From Desulfuromonadaceae bacterium (GTDB taxonomy: Bacteria > Desulfobacterota > Desulfuromonadia > Desulfuromonadales > Geopsychrobacteraceae), in assembly GCA_030595055.1 (NCBI GenBank), contig JAUVEB010000005.1:1-32298 (forward strand): 32,298 bases of DNA. Direction: 5' to 3'. Below, piece by piece: positions 15,599-23,660 of this stretch (positions are counted from its first letter, which is position 1; each line of letters begins with the position of its first letter). The translations under genes were made by a program, and so were the position numbers. Under the pieces are notes generated by a model. It had not been told where the DNA came from. It saw only the letters and a program-made list of their open reading frames with translations, and did no database searches.

Positions 15599-16125
15599 GG
15601 CTGGTTATGTTCCCGGTCCGAACCGGTTTGCTGGCGTTTTAATTCGTGAATCAGCATCTGGCTATGGTGTAAACGATCGCTGATCACCCGGGTGAGCCCG
15701 AGTAAAATATTTGCCGCGCCGGACGGGTGTTTGCGGACAGCTTCCAGCATGTCGGAGCGAAACAGGCCGACCAATACGGTCTGTTCTGTGGTGCGGGCTG
15801 AAGCAATGCGTGGTCGTGAGGCGGTTAAAGCGACCTCGCCGAAAAAGTCTCCCGATTCGAGAACTGTCTCTTCGGTTTCCCGGTCATGTTCGTCACGTGT
15901 GTAAATGACGACCTGACCGGAACGGATGGCATACATCCCTGAGCCGATATCCCCCTCTTCAAAAATCACTTCATCTTTCTGATAGTTGCGGACATGGACG
16001 ATTGTTTCGAGAAAATTCAGTTCGCGCTTTTTCAGCTTGCTGAAAACCGGGACGGTGCTGAGGAAATAGGCCAGGGTGTCTTCATACCCGGATCCGCGGA
16101 AAATATTGCTCCAGAATGGATTCAC
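15595..16125 (-). CDS. Cyclic nucleotide-binding domain protein without DNA-binding domain
   Basis: The protein is one cyclic-nucleotide-binding beta-barrel (about residues 20-140), with GDIGSGMYAIRSGQV and the phosphate-binding cassette region SGDFFGEVALTASRPRIASA, followed by a helical tail. There is no helix-turn-helix, so it is not a Crp/Fnr activator. Arg and Glu in the cassette (FGEVAL, SRPRIAS) are kept, so it probably still binds a cyclic nucleotide. I prefer the GTG at 16125, which has AGAGGAA 7 bases upstream and begins MNPFWSNIF; the track ATG at 16155 has no clear ribosome-binding site. It overlaps the downstream transporter gene by four bases. Confidence 0.85.
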   Translation of the reverse strand: MNPFWSNIFRGSGYEDTLAYFLSTVPVFSKLKKRELNFLETIVHVRNYQKDEVIFEEGDIGSGMYAIRSGQVVIYTRDEHDRETEETVLESGDFFGEVALTASRPRIASARTTEQTVLVGLFRSDMLEAVRKHPSGAANILLGLTRVISDRLHHSQMLIHELKRQQTGSDREHNQP

Positions 16126-16190
16126 AGTGGTTCCTCTTGAATAGCAACCGGTCATTTGGCTCAGGCTGCAGGGTATGTATTAAAAATCCT

Positions 16191-16196
16191 ATTATA
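16191..16196 (-). promoter_or_regulatory. Candidate -10 box for the CNB/transporter operon
   Basis: A perfect TATAAT on the minus strand lies about 65 bases before the preferred GTG start. No good -35 box is seen at 16-18 bases, so the site is tentative. This gap also carries the divergent uvrC promoter. Confidence 0.35.
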
Positions 16197-16281
16197 CCGA
16201 TATGATAGCTGAGTACCAGCCAAAAAGCTTGCGGAGGAAAGAGTCCTTTATTCGCCAAGCGATCTTTATTATGCTAGACGG

Positions 16282-18108
16282 ATGCTATCCATCGACCTCA
16301 ACAGGTATCCTGCCGAGCCGGGTGTTTACCAGATGTACGGAGCAGGGGAGGAAATTCTCTACGTCGGTAAGGCGAAACATTTGCGCAATCGGCTGCGTAG
16401 CTATTTCTCCGCCGGTGGCGACGGTCGTCTGCACATTCCGCTGCTGATGGAGAAGGTGCAACGGATCGAGGTGATTGTCACCGATACCGAGAAGGAAGCG
16501 CTGTTGCTGGAAAATACCCTGATCAAGAAACATCGGCCGCGCTATAATATTGACCTGCGAGATGACAAAACCTACGTTTCGGTGCGCATCGACCTGAACG
16601 AAACGTTCCCCGCACTGCAGCTTGTGCGACGGGTCAAGAATGACGGTGCCCGTTATTTCGGTCCCTATTCTTCGGCCGCGGCGATTCGCGCGACCCTCAA
16701 GGAAATCTACCGGATTTTTCCGTTGCGACATTCTTCAATGGAACGTTGCCGCAAGCGGGGCCGACCTTGTCTATTTTACCAGATCGGCCAGTGCAGCGCT
16801 CCATGTCAAGGAAAGATTGGCGAAGCCGCATATCGAAAACTTGTCGACGGGGTTATCGATCTGCTCGAAGGGCGCGAAGCACATGTCATCGGTCTGTTAA
16901 AAGGGCAGATGCAAGCGGCCTCGGCGGAGCTGCGATATGAAGACGCGGCACGCTTGCGAAATCAGATCAACGCCATCAGGAAAAGTATCGAAAGGCAGAA
17001 AGTGACCGACTATGGCGGCGGTAATCAGGATGTTATCGGAATTCACCGCGCCGGGGGGGACGTCGAGGTGGTGCTGTTGTTTATCCGCCAGGGTCAGCTG
17101 ATCGGTCGGCGCAGCTATTCGCTGGAATGGATTTTTGGTTGGCAGGAACTGCTCACCGGGTTTTTACAGCAGTATTATTCGCGTGAGGTGATCATTCCCG
17201 ATCAGTTGTTACTTCCTGAACCCTTGGAGAATGCCGAGCTGTTGGCTGGCTGGTTGAGTGAAAAACGCGGCAGGAAGGTTCAGCTGCTGGCTCCGCAACG
17301 GGGAGAAAAGTTCCGCCTCTGCCGTTTGGCGCAGCGAAATGCGCGCGAAGCTTTTCGCCAAAGGGGCAGTCGGCGCGAGGCTCGCGCACAGTTGCTCGAA
17401 GAGCTGCAGGGGAAATTTCACTTGCCGGTGCTGCCTCGGCGCATTGAATGCTTCGATATTTCCAATGTGCAGGGAACCCATGCGGTTGGCAGCATGGCGG
17501 TGGTGATTGACGCTGAACCGGCCCTGGCCGAATACCGTCGCTTCAAAATTAAAACCGTAATTGGTCCCGATGATTATGCCTCGTTGGAAGAAGTGCTGCG
17601 GCGTCGCTTGCAACGCGGGATTGAGGAGCAGAATCTGCCGCAGTTGATCATGATTGATGGTGGTAAGGGACAGCTTGGAGTTTTGTCAGCGGTCCTGGAT
17701 GAGTTCGGCCTGCAGACGCAGATTGGTGCCGTAGGTATCGCCAAGAGCCGGGTTGTCGCCAATGTCCGTGGTAAGGCGGTGGAAAAAAGTGAAGAGCGTT
17801 TTTTTCTGCTCGGGCGCAAAAATCCCGTCAGTTTCCGGAGTGGAGCAGCCACCCTGTTTCTGCTTGAGCGGTTGCGGGATGAGGCCCACCGTTTCGCGGT
17901 CAGTTACCATCGTAAACTGCGCAGCAAGGCCGGTTTGCGCTCCTCCCTGGAAAATATTCCCGGTGTCGGCCCAGCGCGGCGGAGAGCTCTGCTGAAATGT
18001 TTTGGCAGTCTGAAACGGGTTCAGGCGGCTTCGCTGAGCGATCTGAAACAGGCGCCCGGCTTGCCGTCCAAACTCGCCGAAATAATCTATCATTCATTGA
18101 AAAGTTAA
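16282..18108 (+). CDS. uvrC: Excinuclease ABC subunit C
   Basis: UvrC makes both incisions around bulky DNA lesions after UvrA and UvrB mark the site. The 608-residue protein has every expected domain. The GIY-YIG nuclease is at the N-terminus (GVYQMYGAGEEILYVGKAKHL), followed by a cysteine-containing region (CLFYQIGQCSAPC). The UVR motif that contacts UvrB lies near 215-240 (LRYEDAARLRNQI). The RNase H-like nuclease carries FDISN and MIDGGKGQL. Two helix-hairpin-helix motifs close the protein (ENIPGVGPARRRALL and QAPGLPSKLAEII). The ribosome-binding site is weak. It is transcribed away from the cyclic-nucleotide-binding gene and appears to be a single-gene unit. Confidence 0.97.
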   Translation: MLSIDLNRYPAEPGVYQMYGAGEEILYVGKAKHLRNRLRSYFSAGGDGRLHIPLLMEKVQRIEVIVTDTEKEALLLENTLIKKHRPRYNIDLRDDKTYVSVRIDLNETFPALQLVRRVKNDGARYFGPYSSAAAIRATLKEIYRIFPLRHSSMERCRKRGRPCLFYQIGQCSAPCQGKIGEAAYRKLVDGVIDLLEGREAHVIGLLKGQMQAASAELRYEDAARLRNQINAIRKSIERQKVTDYGGGNQDVIGIHRAGGDVEVVLLFIRQGQLIGRRSYSLEWIFGWQELLTGFLQQYYSREVIIPDQLLLPEPLENAELLAGWLSEKRGRKVQLLAPQRGEKFRLCRLAQRNAREAFRQRGSRREARAQLLEELQGKFHLPVLPRRIECFDISNVQGTHAVGSMAVVIDAEPALAEYRRFKIKTVIGPDDYASLEEVLRRRLQRGIEEQNLPQLIMIDGGKGQLGVLSAVLDEFGLQTQIGAVGIAKSRVVANVRGKAVEKSEERFFLLGRKNPVSFRSGAATLFLLERLRDEAHRFAVSYHRKLRSKAGLRSSLENIPGVGPARRRALLKCFGSLKRVQAASLSDLKQAPGLPSKLAEIIYHSLKS

Positions 18109-18275
18109 TCGCATTATCTGTTTGAAAAGACTAAACAATCTATGATTTCTTGGTTGGTTAAAGATAATTAGTTGTTGATAATTATTATTGACTCGATTAA
18201 GAAAAAGGGCCAGAATGTCATATTGAGAATCTCTGATATATAGACAGGCTGATTGGCCGGCCCGAGCAAGGAGTC

Positions 18276-19679
18276 ATGTATTCAATGCAAAAAACATTCA
18301 AGCATCTCATGCAACTCGGTCTGTTGTTGATTCTGGCTGGCGGTGTTGTTTCATCGGCTTTTGCCGGGAGCCACAAAAAACGGGTTCAGGGGCCGATTAG
18401 CGAGCCTCAGGATGTCACTCGCCAGTGTCTCAAGTGTCACAAAGGTGTGGCGGGGGATTTCATGAAAACCTCGCACTGGAACTGGGGCTTGGAGCAGGAA
18501 GTTGACGGTAAGATGGTCGACCGTGGTAAGAAGAATTCTCTGAACAACTACTGCACTTCAATCGCCGGAAATGAACAGTTCTGCGCCAAATGTCATGCCG
18601 GTTACGGATTGACCGATGCCGGGACCTATGATTTCGGTAACGCTGAAAACATTGACTGCCTCGTCTGCCACGATACCACAGGGACTTATAACAAGGGCTC
18701 GAACGTGGCCGGTTACCCGTTGGAAAAGGTTAACCTGCTGCGGGTTGCGCAGAACGTCGGTTCGCCGAACCGTGACAACTGTGGACAATGTCATTTTTAC
18801 GGCGGCGGGGCCGATGCTGTCAAGCACGGCGATCTTGATTCTTCTATGTCTTATCCTGACAGAAAGACTGACATCCATATGGATGTCGATGGTAACGATT
18901 TCCAATGTATCGAGTGTCACAAAACGGAAGATCATCTGATTACCGGTCATTCTCTTGGTGTTTCCCCGGATGGGCATACCGAGGTCAACTGTGAACAGTG
19001 TCACGATGGTGAGGTTCACGAAGAAAGCCGTCTCAATGCCCACCTGGATACCGTTGCTTGCCAGACTTGCCATATCCCGGTTTATGCCAAGAACCTCGCA
19101 ACAAAAATCTGGTGGGATTGGTCAAACGCCGGTGAAGAGCGCCCGTTTGATAAAAAAAATAAGCATGGTTATCACACCTATGTAAAGAAAAAGGGTGAGA
19201 TGAAGTACGGCATGAATCTGGCCCCTGAATATCGCTGGTTTAACGGCAAAGGTGGTACCTATTTTCGTGGTGACAAGATCGATCCGAAAAAAGTGACCAG
19301 TCTGGCCTACCCGATCGGTGACATTGCTGATGCCGAGGCAAAGATTTATCCCTTCAAGGTGATGCGTGGTAAACAGATTTACGATACCGTGAACATGACC
19401 CTGATCACCGCCAAACTTGCGAACGAAGGCGGGTACTGGGTTGATTATGATTGGGACAAGGCGGCCCGTCTCGGTAGCGAAGCCAGTGGCTTGCCTTACA
19501 GCGGCAAGTATGGTTTCGCCGAAACTGATATGTACTGGCGGGTGAATCACATGGTCTCGCCGAAAGAGCAGGCCCTCGGTTGTCTCGACTGCCACGGTGA
19601 CAACGGCCGTATGGATTGGGTCGGGCTTGGCTATAAAGGTGATCCGATGAGTTGTCCTGAATGGGCACGCGAAAAGTAG
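18276..19679 (+). CDS. Octaheme c-type cytochrome, tetrathionate reductase (OTR) family
   Basis: This exported 467-residue cytochrome has a signal peptide ending near AFA-GS (about residue 30). It has eight CxxCH motifs, at about residues 51, 103, 128, 169, 211, 239, 262 and 436. The number, the wide gap before the last heme and the CIECHKTEDHLITGH region fit the periplasmic octaheme tetrathionate reductase family, whose Shewanella member reduces tetrathionate, nitrite and hydroxylamine in vitro. A lysine in GTYNKGSN (Lys140) is a possible distal ligand of the active heme. AAGGAG lies only two bases before this ATG; the in-frame ATG at 18285 has better spacing and gives a cleaner signal peptide. 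The physiological substrate is not known. Confidence 0.92.
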   Translation: MYSMQKTFKHLMQLGLLLILAGGVVSSAFAGSHKKRVQGPISEPQDVTRQCLKCHKGVAGDFMKTSHWNWGLEQEVDGKMVDRGKKNSLNNYCTSIAGNEQFCAKCHAGYGLTDAGTYDFGNAENIDCLVCHDTTGTYNKGSNVAGYPLEKVNLLRVAQNVGSPNRDNCGQCHFYGGGADAVKHGDLDSSMSYPDRKTDIHMDVDGNDFQCIECHKTEDHLITGHSLGVSPDGHTEVNCEQCHDGEVHEESRLNAHLDTVACQTCHIPVYAKNLATKIWWDWSNAGEERPFDKKNKHGYHTYVKKKGEMKYGMNLAPEYRWFNGKGGTYFRGDKIDPKKVTSLAYPIGDIADAEAKIYPFKVMRGKQIYDTVNMTLITAKLANEGGYWVDYDWDKAARLGSEASGLPYSGKYGFAETDMYWRVNHMVSPKEQALGCLDCHGDNGRMDWVGLGYKGDPMSCPEWAREK

Positions 19680-19713
19680 GCCGATCATCGGCCCCTGCGT
19701 TGGGATAGATGTC

Positions 19714-19751
19714 GTTAAAAAGGGCTGCCTTGTCGGGCAGCCCTTTTTAAC
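19714..19751. terminator. Bidirectional terminator between the octaheme cytochrome and lipoprotein genes
   Basis: GTTAAAAAGGGCTGCC and its exact reverse complement form a 16-bp stem around a 6-base loop. T-rich ends on both strands suit both convergent genes. Confidence 0.92.
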
Positions 19752-19794
19752 GTTTAGAGATTCTCAACTTTTCTGAGATTGAGTCGAGAGGCCC

Positions 19795-20574
19795 TTATTC
19801 CACGGTCACCTGGGCATCCTCCATGATCAGGTTGTACTGATACCCGTAGCCGAAATCTTTGTCGAGAGTCAGAGGGCCGCTGATGAGGACGGTGTTGCCA
19901 ACCTGTGCAGTGACGTCGGTGTTGACGGTCAGATCATGAGTGTCAGCTGCGGCGTCGCCGCTGCCGTCTTGAACGTGTAGCCAGTTTTTCCCCATGATTT
20001 TCGGGCTGAACTTGACGACCTTGGCTCGCAGGGTGATATTTTGACCGGACAACTCAGTTTTTCCGGCGTAAATTTCAGCAATAGTCAAACCGTTTTCCGC
20101 TTTTTGCACATTGGAAAGATCAACATCCACCGGAGCGGTGGTGTCGGTCTGCGGGTGTCCAGTCGGCATGGTCATGCCGCCGGCAGTAGAGAGTTCCGGA
20201 GCACTGGCATTCAGCACCGAGTCGACAAAGTAGACCAGCGGAAAATCACGGTTCAGGGTTTTGCTGTGGTAGTTGTGCATCGGCATGCCATCGGGAACAA
20301 CCACTGAATCACCGACCGCAACGGTGAAAGCCGGGGCTGCCGCCCAGATTTTTTCGCCATTGTTGTCAACCTGAACATAAGTGTAACCGGCGGCGTTCAT
20401 GGTTTCCACAACGGTTCCGGATGTTCCCCCGCCTGACATCGGTGCGCTTGCAGCCATCTGTTCCGGATTTGCTGCCGAAGTGGCTGGTGTTGCAGATTGC
20501 GTCGGCTGGTCTTGACTGCAAGCGGTCAAGGCAAGAACCGCCAGGGAGAGAGTGATCATTAATCCTTTTTTCAC
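19795..20574 (-). CDS. OB-fold lipoprotein, NrfJ-like
   Basis: This 259-residue predicted lipoprotein has a short signal peptide and lipobox LALTAC. After a low-complexity Ala/Thr/Pro stretch come two small beta domains: GTVVETMNAAGYTYVQVDNNGEKIWAAA (about 53-80) and an OB-fold-like C-terminal domain (GQNITLRAKVVKFSPK ... WLHVQDGSGD ... VLISGPLT). Similar proteins sit near nitrite- and octaheme-cytochrome genes in Desulfuromonadales and are sometimes called NrfJ-like. The function is unknown. The start is GTG at 20574 with GGAGG 8 bases upstream. It converges with the octaheme cytochrome gene across a shared terminator. Confidence 0.75.
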   Translation of the reverse strand: MKKGLMITLSLAVLALTACSQDQPTQSATPATSAANPEQMAASAPMSGGGTSGTVVETMNAAGYTYVQVDNNGEKIWAAAPAFTVAVGDSVVVPDGMPMHNYHSKTLNRDFPLVYFVDSVLNASAPELSTAGGMTMPTGHPQTDTTAPVDVDLSNVQKAENGLTIAEIYAGKTELSGQNITLRAKVVKFSPKIMGKNWLHVQDGSGDAAADTHDLTVNTDVTAQVGNTVLISGPLTLDKDFGYGYQYNLIMEDAQVTVE

Positions 20575-20680
20575 AACATATTCCTCCAGTGTTGAAGCCT
20601 TTCAGGCTTGGTTAATCGATTTCCATCCGGGAACGATAGCATAGCAGGAAAAACCTGTACAAGTGCTTATTGTGGCTTGC

Positions 20681-22183
20681 TTACGTTTCTGCGGGAATGC
20701 ACAGTGAGCGTCCGTATAGATGAGTAACATACTGTAATTGCACACTTATTTCTTCGCTCGGCTGCGTCGGGAGCAAGCGCCACAGCCAGTTTCCCTGGAC
20801 GGTACCGGGGCGGTTCATCCGGGCTTTTCCATCCAGGCCGAGAAAATCCTGCATCGGAATGATCGCGAGATCGGCAACGCTTGCGAGGGCGCAATCGATT
20901 AACGGCCAAGGCATGTCGCGGCAGGGACGTTTCAGGTATTCCCGGACCTGTGCTTTCCCCTCAGCGTCAAGTCCTTGCCACCAGCCGAGACTGGTGTTGT
21001 TATCATGGGTTCCCGTGTAGACAACTGAATTGGCTCGATGGTTGTGCGGCAGGTAAGGGTTTTTCGGACCCGAATCGAAAGCAAATTGCAGGATTTTCAT
21101 GCCCGGTAAAGCAAACTGGTCGCGGAGATTTTCGACATCAGGGGTGATAATTCCAAGATCTTCGGCAATAATCGGTAATTCTTCCAGCTCTTCTTTCAGT
21201 AGCGTAAACAGCCGTTCGCCCGGAGTCGTTACCCAGCTGCCGTTGATTGCGGTTTTTTCTTGAGCGGGAATGGCCCAGCAGGCGACAAAACCACGGAAAT
21301 GATCGACCCGTACCAGGTCGAACTGTTGCAGGTTCCAGTGAAAACGAGCCCGCCACCAAGCGAAATTATCGGTCGCCATGCGCTCCCAGTTGTAGAGGGG
21401 ATTGCCCCAGCGCTGACCGCTTTTGCTGAAGTAATCCGGGGGGACACCCGCCACCAGCGTCGGTCGATCCTTTTCATCTAAATGAAACAACGAGCGATTG
21501 GCCCAGACATCAACCGAGTTCTCTGCAACAAAAATCGGCAGGTCGCCGAGAATCATAACCCCTTGGCTATTCGCATAGTCTTTCAGTGCGAACCATTGTT
21601 CAAAGAAGACAAACTGCAGATATTTATGCCAGGCGATATCCCCTTGTAGTTTTGTTCCCCATTGATGCAGGCCCTCCTCCTGTCTTTGCCGGACAGCCTT
21701 CGGCCAGCGCTGCCAGCCCTTTTGCTGAGATTGTTGCATGGCTGCAAACATGGCGTAATCGTTCAGCCAATAGGCCTGTTCTGAACAGAATTGATCATAA
21801 TCCCGGTGTCTTTTTTGCTCGGCGTTCTCGATAAAATGCCGGTAGGCAGATTTTAATAACGGCAACTGCTGTTCAACGGCAACAAAATCAACAGCGTCGG
21901 AGACTTCAGGCGATTCCGGTAATTCTGTTGTCGATAGATCCCCGGCTGCCACCAGTTTTTCGAAGCTGATCAATTGCGGGTTGCCGGCAAAGGCAGAGTC
22001 GGCGCTATAAGGGCAGTTGCCGTAACCGGGTGGGCCCAGAGGCAGGATCTGCCAGACCGATTGTCCCGCGGCAACCAGAAAATCGATAAAATCGTAAGCT
22101 TCTTGTCCGAGGGTGCCGATCGCTTGCGGTCCGGCCAGTGAACTCGGGTGCAGCAGAATTCCGCTGCGGCGTTTTTGTGACAT
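20681..22183 (-). CDS. malQ: 4-alpha-glucanotransferase (amylomaltase, GH77)
   Basis: It moves alpha-1,4-glucan segments between chains and serves glycogen or maltodextrin metabolism in the cytoplasm. The 500-residue length fits bacterial GH77 enzymes. The N-terminal SGILLHPSSL and YGNCPYSADSAFAGNPQLIS signatures are present. The catalytic residues are the Asp in RVDHFRGF (nucleophile), the Glu in IIAEDLG (acid/base) and the Asp in GTHDNNT (transition-state stabiliser). The start at 22183 has AAGGGAT upstream. No other glycogen gene lies next to it. It seems to share its direction, but not an obvious transcript, with the receiver gene upstream, because a terminator lies between. Confidence 0.96.
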   Translation of the reverse strand: MSQKRRSGILLHPSSLAGPQAIGTLGQEAYDFIDFLVAAGQSVWQILPLGPPGYGNCPYSADSAFAGNPQLISFEKLVAAGDLSTTELPESPEVSDAVDFVAVEQQLPLLKSAYRHFIENAEQKRHRDYDQFCSEQAYWLNDYAMFAAMQQSQQKGWQRWPKAVRQRQEEGLHQWGTKLQGDIAWHKYLQFVFFEQWFALKDYANSQGVMILGDLPIFVAENSVDVWANRSLFHLDEKDRPTLVAGVPPDYFSKSGQRWGNPLYNWERMATDNFAWWRARFHWNLQQFDLVRVDHFRGFVACWAIPAQEKTAINGSWVTTPGERLFTLLKEELEELPIIAEDLGIITPDVENLRDQFALPGMKILQFAFDSGPKNPYLPHNHRANSVVYTGTHDNNTSLGWWQGLDAEGKAQVREYLKRPCRDMPWPLIDCALASVADLAIIPMQDFLGLDGKARMNRPGTVQGNWLWRLLPTQPSEEISVQLQYVTHLYGRSLCIPAET

Positions 22184-22245
22184 GACTTATCCCTTATTTG
22201 ACTCTCCCTGGAAGCTGTCGGACTACCCGATAACCTCCTCGGGAT

Positions 22246-22281
22246 AAAAAAAGCTTTCCAGATAGTTGGAAAGCTTTTTTC
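22246..22281. terminator. Terminator downstream of the receiver gene
   Basis: AAAAAAGCTTTCCA and TGGAAAGCTTTTTT make a 14-bp stem with a short loop, T-rich on both strands. It ends the leftward receiver transcript before malQ. Confidence 0.88.
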
Positions 22282-22302
22282 TTTCAGCAATGTGACAATG
22301 CT

Positions 22303-22677
22303 TCATGTTCCGGCACCAATATAGGCTTTAATTAATCTGGCCATTTCTGCCGATTTAAATGGCTTGGTGATATATTCGTCGGCCCCGGCTTTTACCCCTC
22401 GCTCGATATCCTCCGAGGTTTTTTTCGCTGTGACCATAAAAACGGGCATTGACGACGTGGCCGAGTTGTTACGAATGTGCTGACAAATTTTAAAGCCATC
22501 CATATCAGGTAAGACGACATCAAGCAGGGTCAAGACCGGATTTTCTTCAGCCAGAACTCTCAGGGCTTCGACACCGTTAGCGGCTTTGATCGGTTCATAC
22601 CCGAGCAATTTCAACATGGTCGAGGCAAGTTCCAGAATTGGCAGACTATCATCGACAATGAGTATTTTTTTCCTCAT
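22303..22677 (-). CDS. Stand-alone response regulator receiver protein
   Basis: This 124-residue single receiver domain has the acidic pair IVDDS, phosphoacceptor Asp53 in LLDVVLPDMDGF, the switch Thr in MVTAKKT and the conserved Lys-Pro in YITKPFK. It is a CheY-like phosphosignal carrier with no output domain. GGGGGAG lies about 11 bases before the ATG. No kinase lies next to it, so its partner is elsewhere. Confidence 0.92.
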   Translation of the reverse strand: MRKKILIVDDSLPILELASTMLKLLGYEPIKAANGVEALRVLAEENPVLTLLDVVLPDMDGFKICQHIRNNSATSSMPVFMVTAKKTSEDIERGVKAGADEYITKPFKSAEMARLIKAYIGAGT

Positions 22678-22824
22678 GAGTTTTATTCTCCCCCCTTACA
22701 AGATAAAAACTGTTTGACCCTTTTTAAGTTGAAATATGATAATAACTTAAGGTGTAAAATATCTCAAGTTGATTGGTCGTTAGCTTGGTTGTGTTGTGAC
22801 GATTACCGATTATCTTCCTATACA

Positions 22825-22850
22825 GGGGGTGGGCAATGCCCGCCCTACGG
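22825..22850. repeat. REP-like palindrome overlapping the yedF stop codon
   Basis: GGGGGTGGGCAATGCCCGCCCTACG is an imperfect palindrome of the same type as the repeats at 23510-23561 and 3983. The last yedF codon is followed by TAG formed by the CCCTACG edge of this repeat, so the element supplies the stop. Confidence 0.65.
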
Positions 22851-23432
22851 ATTGATCAGGCGTCCGGCCTGCATTTGTGTTTCAGCAATCTCCAGCATAT
22901 TGGTTGCGCGGCCGACGGCCAGCTGCTCTTTGAGATTGTAGAATTCGAGACAGAGTCCACATGATGCGATATCGACGCCGCGGTCGGCCAGGATATTCAA
23001 GGCTTCCAGTGCTTCTGAACCGGTGCAGACCAGTTTGACACCGCTGTTGACAAACAGAATCGTTTCGGGGAGCGGATCAAGTTCAACCAAGGTGGCAAGA
23101 AAATTTTTCAGCAGCAGCCGGCCAAACTCTTCATCACCATTGCCCATCTGATCGCTACCGCAGAAAACGACGCTATCGCCACTGATGCCGGACGTTGTCA
23201 CAGTCTCTTGTTGCGGTGCGGAAGTGGGCGACAGGGTCAGTTTGTAGTTGGGTCCTGCCGATTTCCAGGTGGCCTGGTAGCCCATCTTGCCGGCCAGGCG
23301 GCTGATATTTTCACGGGCCGCCTGATCCCCGACCAAGACTTCGATAATTTCACCGGGATTTGTCAGCATCTGCTTGCGGGTTTCAACCACGGGGTAGGGG
23401 CATTGATGTTGATGATAATCGAGTTCAATCAT
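22845..23432 (-). CDS. yedF: YedF-type selenium metabolism protein (TusA-like plus DsrE-like)
   Basis: This roughly 195-residue protein has an N-terminal TusA/SirA-like domain (about 1-70) with the CPYPVVETRK cysteine motif. The C-terminal DsrE-like domain (about 90-195) shows VVFCGSDQMGNGDEEFGRLL, VNSGVKL and CGLCLEFYNL. YedF proteins of this two-domain form occur in genomes with selenium traits and are thought to handle selenium or sulfur through cysteine. The track start at 23555 lies in a repeat; the ATG at 23432 has TGGAG 9 bases upstream and begins MIELDYHQHQCPYP. The gene is downstream of, and in the same direction as, the barrel gene with an in-frame UGA. REP-like palindromes flank it. 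Confidence 0.87.
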   Translation of the reverse strand: MIELDYHQHQCPYPVVETRKQMLTNPGEIIEVLVGDQAARENISRLAGKMGYQATWKSAGPNYKLTLSPTSAPQQETVTTSGISGDSVVFCGSDQMGNGDEEFGRLLLKNFLATLVELDPLPETILFVNSGVKLVCTGSEALEALNILADRGVDIASCGLCLEFYNLKEQLAVGRATNMLEIAETQMQAGRLINP

Positions 23433-23504
23433 TGTTAAATCTCCAGAGGGTAAAGATTTCTGAAGCCTACGCCAAGCAATGGGGATTGTCCAGTCAGTCA
23501 AGGG

Positions 23505-23561
23505 TGGGTACCGCCCACCAAGGAAGAGGCAGCTCATCAGGTGGGCAGTGCCCACCCTACG
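23505..23561. repeat. REP-like palindrome pair upstream of yedF
   Basis: Two short palindromes, GGTGGGTACCGCCCACC and GGTGGGCAGTGCCCACC, sit about 20 bases apart with matching outer AGGGTGGG/CCCACCCT ends. They match the repeat at the yedF 3' end and the half-site at 3983. Confidence 0.7.
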
Positions 23562-23600
23562 AAACTACCAAACTGAGGAATGCCAGAGGTGTGTGGGTAA

Positions 23601-23629
23601 GAAAAAGCCCGGCTGTTTCCAGCCGGGCA
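23601..23629 (-). terminator. Terminator of the cytochrome/barrel operon
   Basis: GCCCGGCTG and CAGCCGGGC form a perfect 9-bp stem with a 4-base loop. On the minus strand five Ts follow. It lies about 32 bases after the distal stop of the barrel gene (23661), not near the internal UGA, which supports the longer gene model. Confidence 0.9.
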
Positions 23630-23660
23630 AAAGAAAACAATTCAAAAAGTTACTTTGAAA

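Noticed and set aside
18109-18275. A GEMM-type riboswitch upstream of the octaheme cytochrome.
   Set aside because: Such riboswitches are common before cytochromes in this group, but I could not find the conserved GEMM core bases here.
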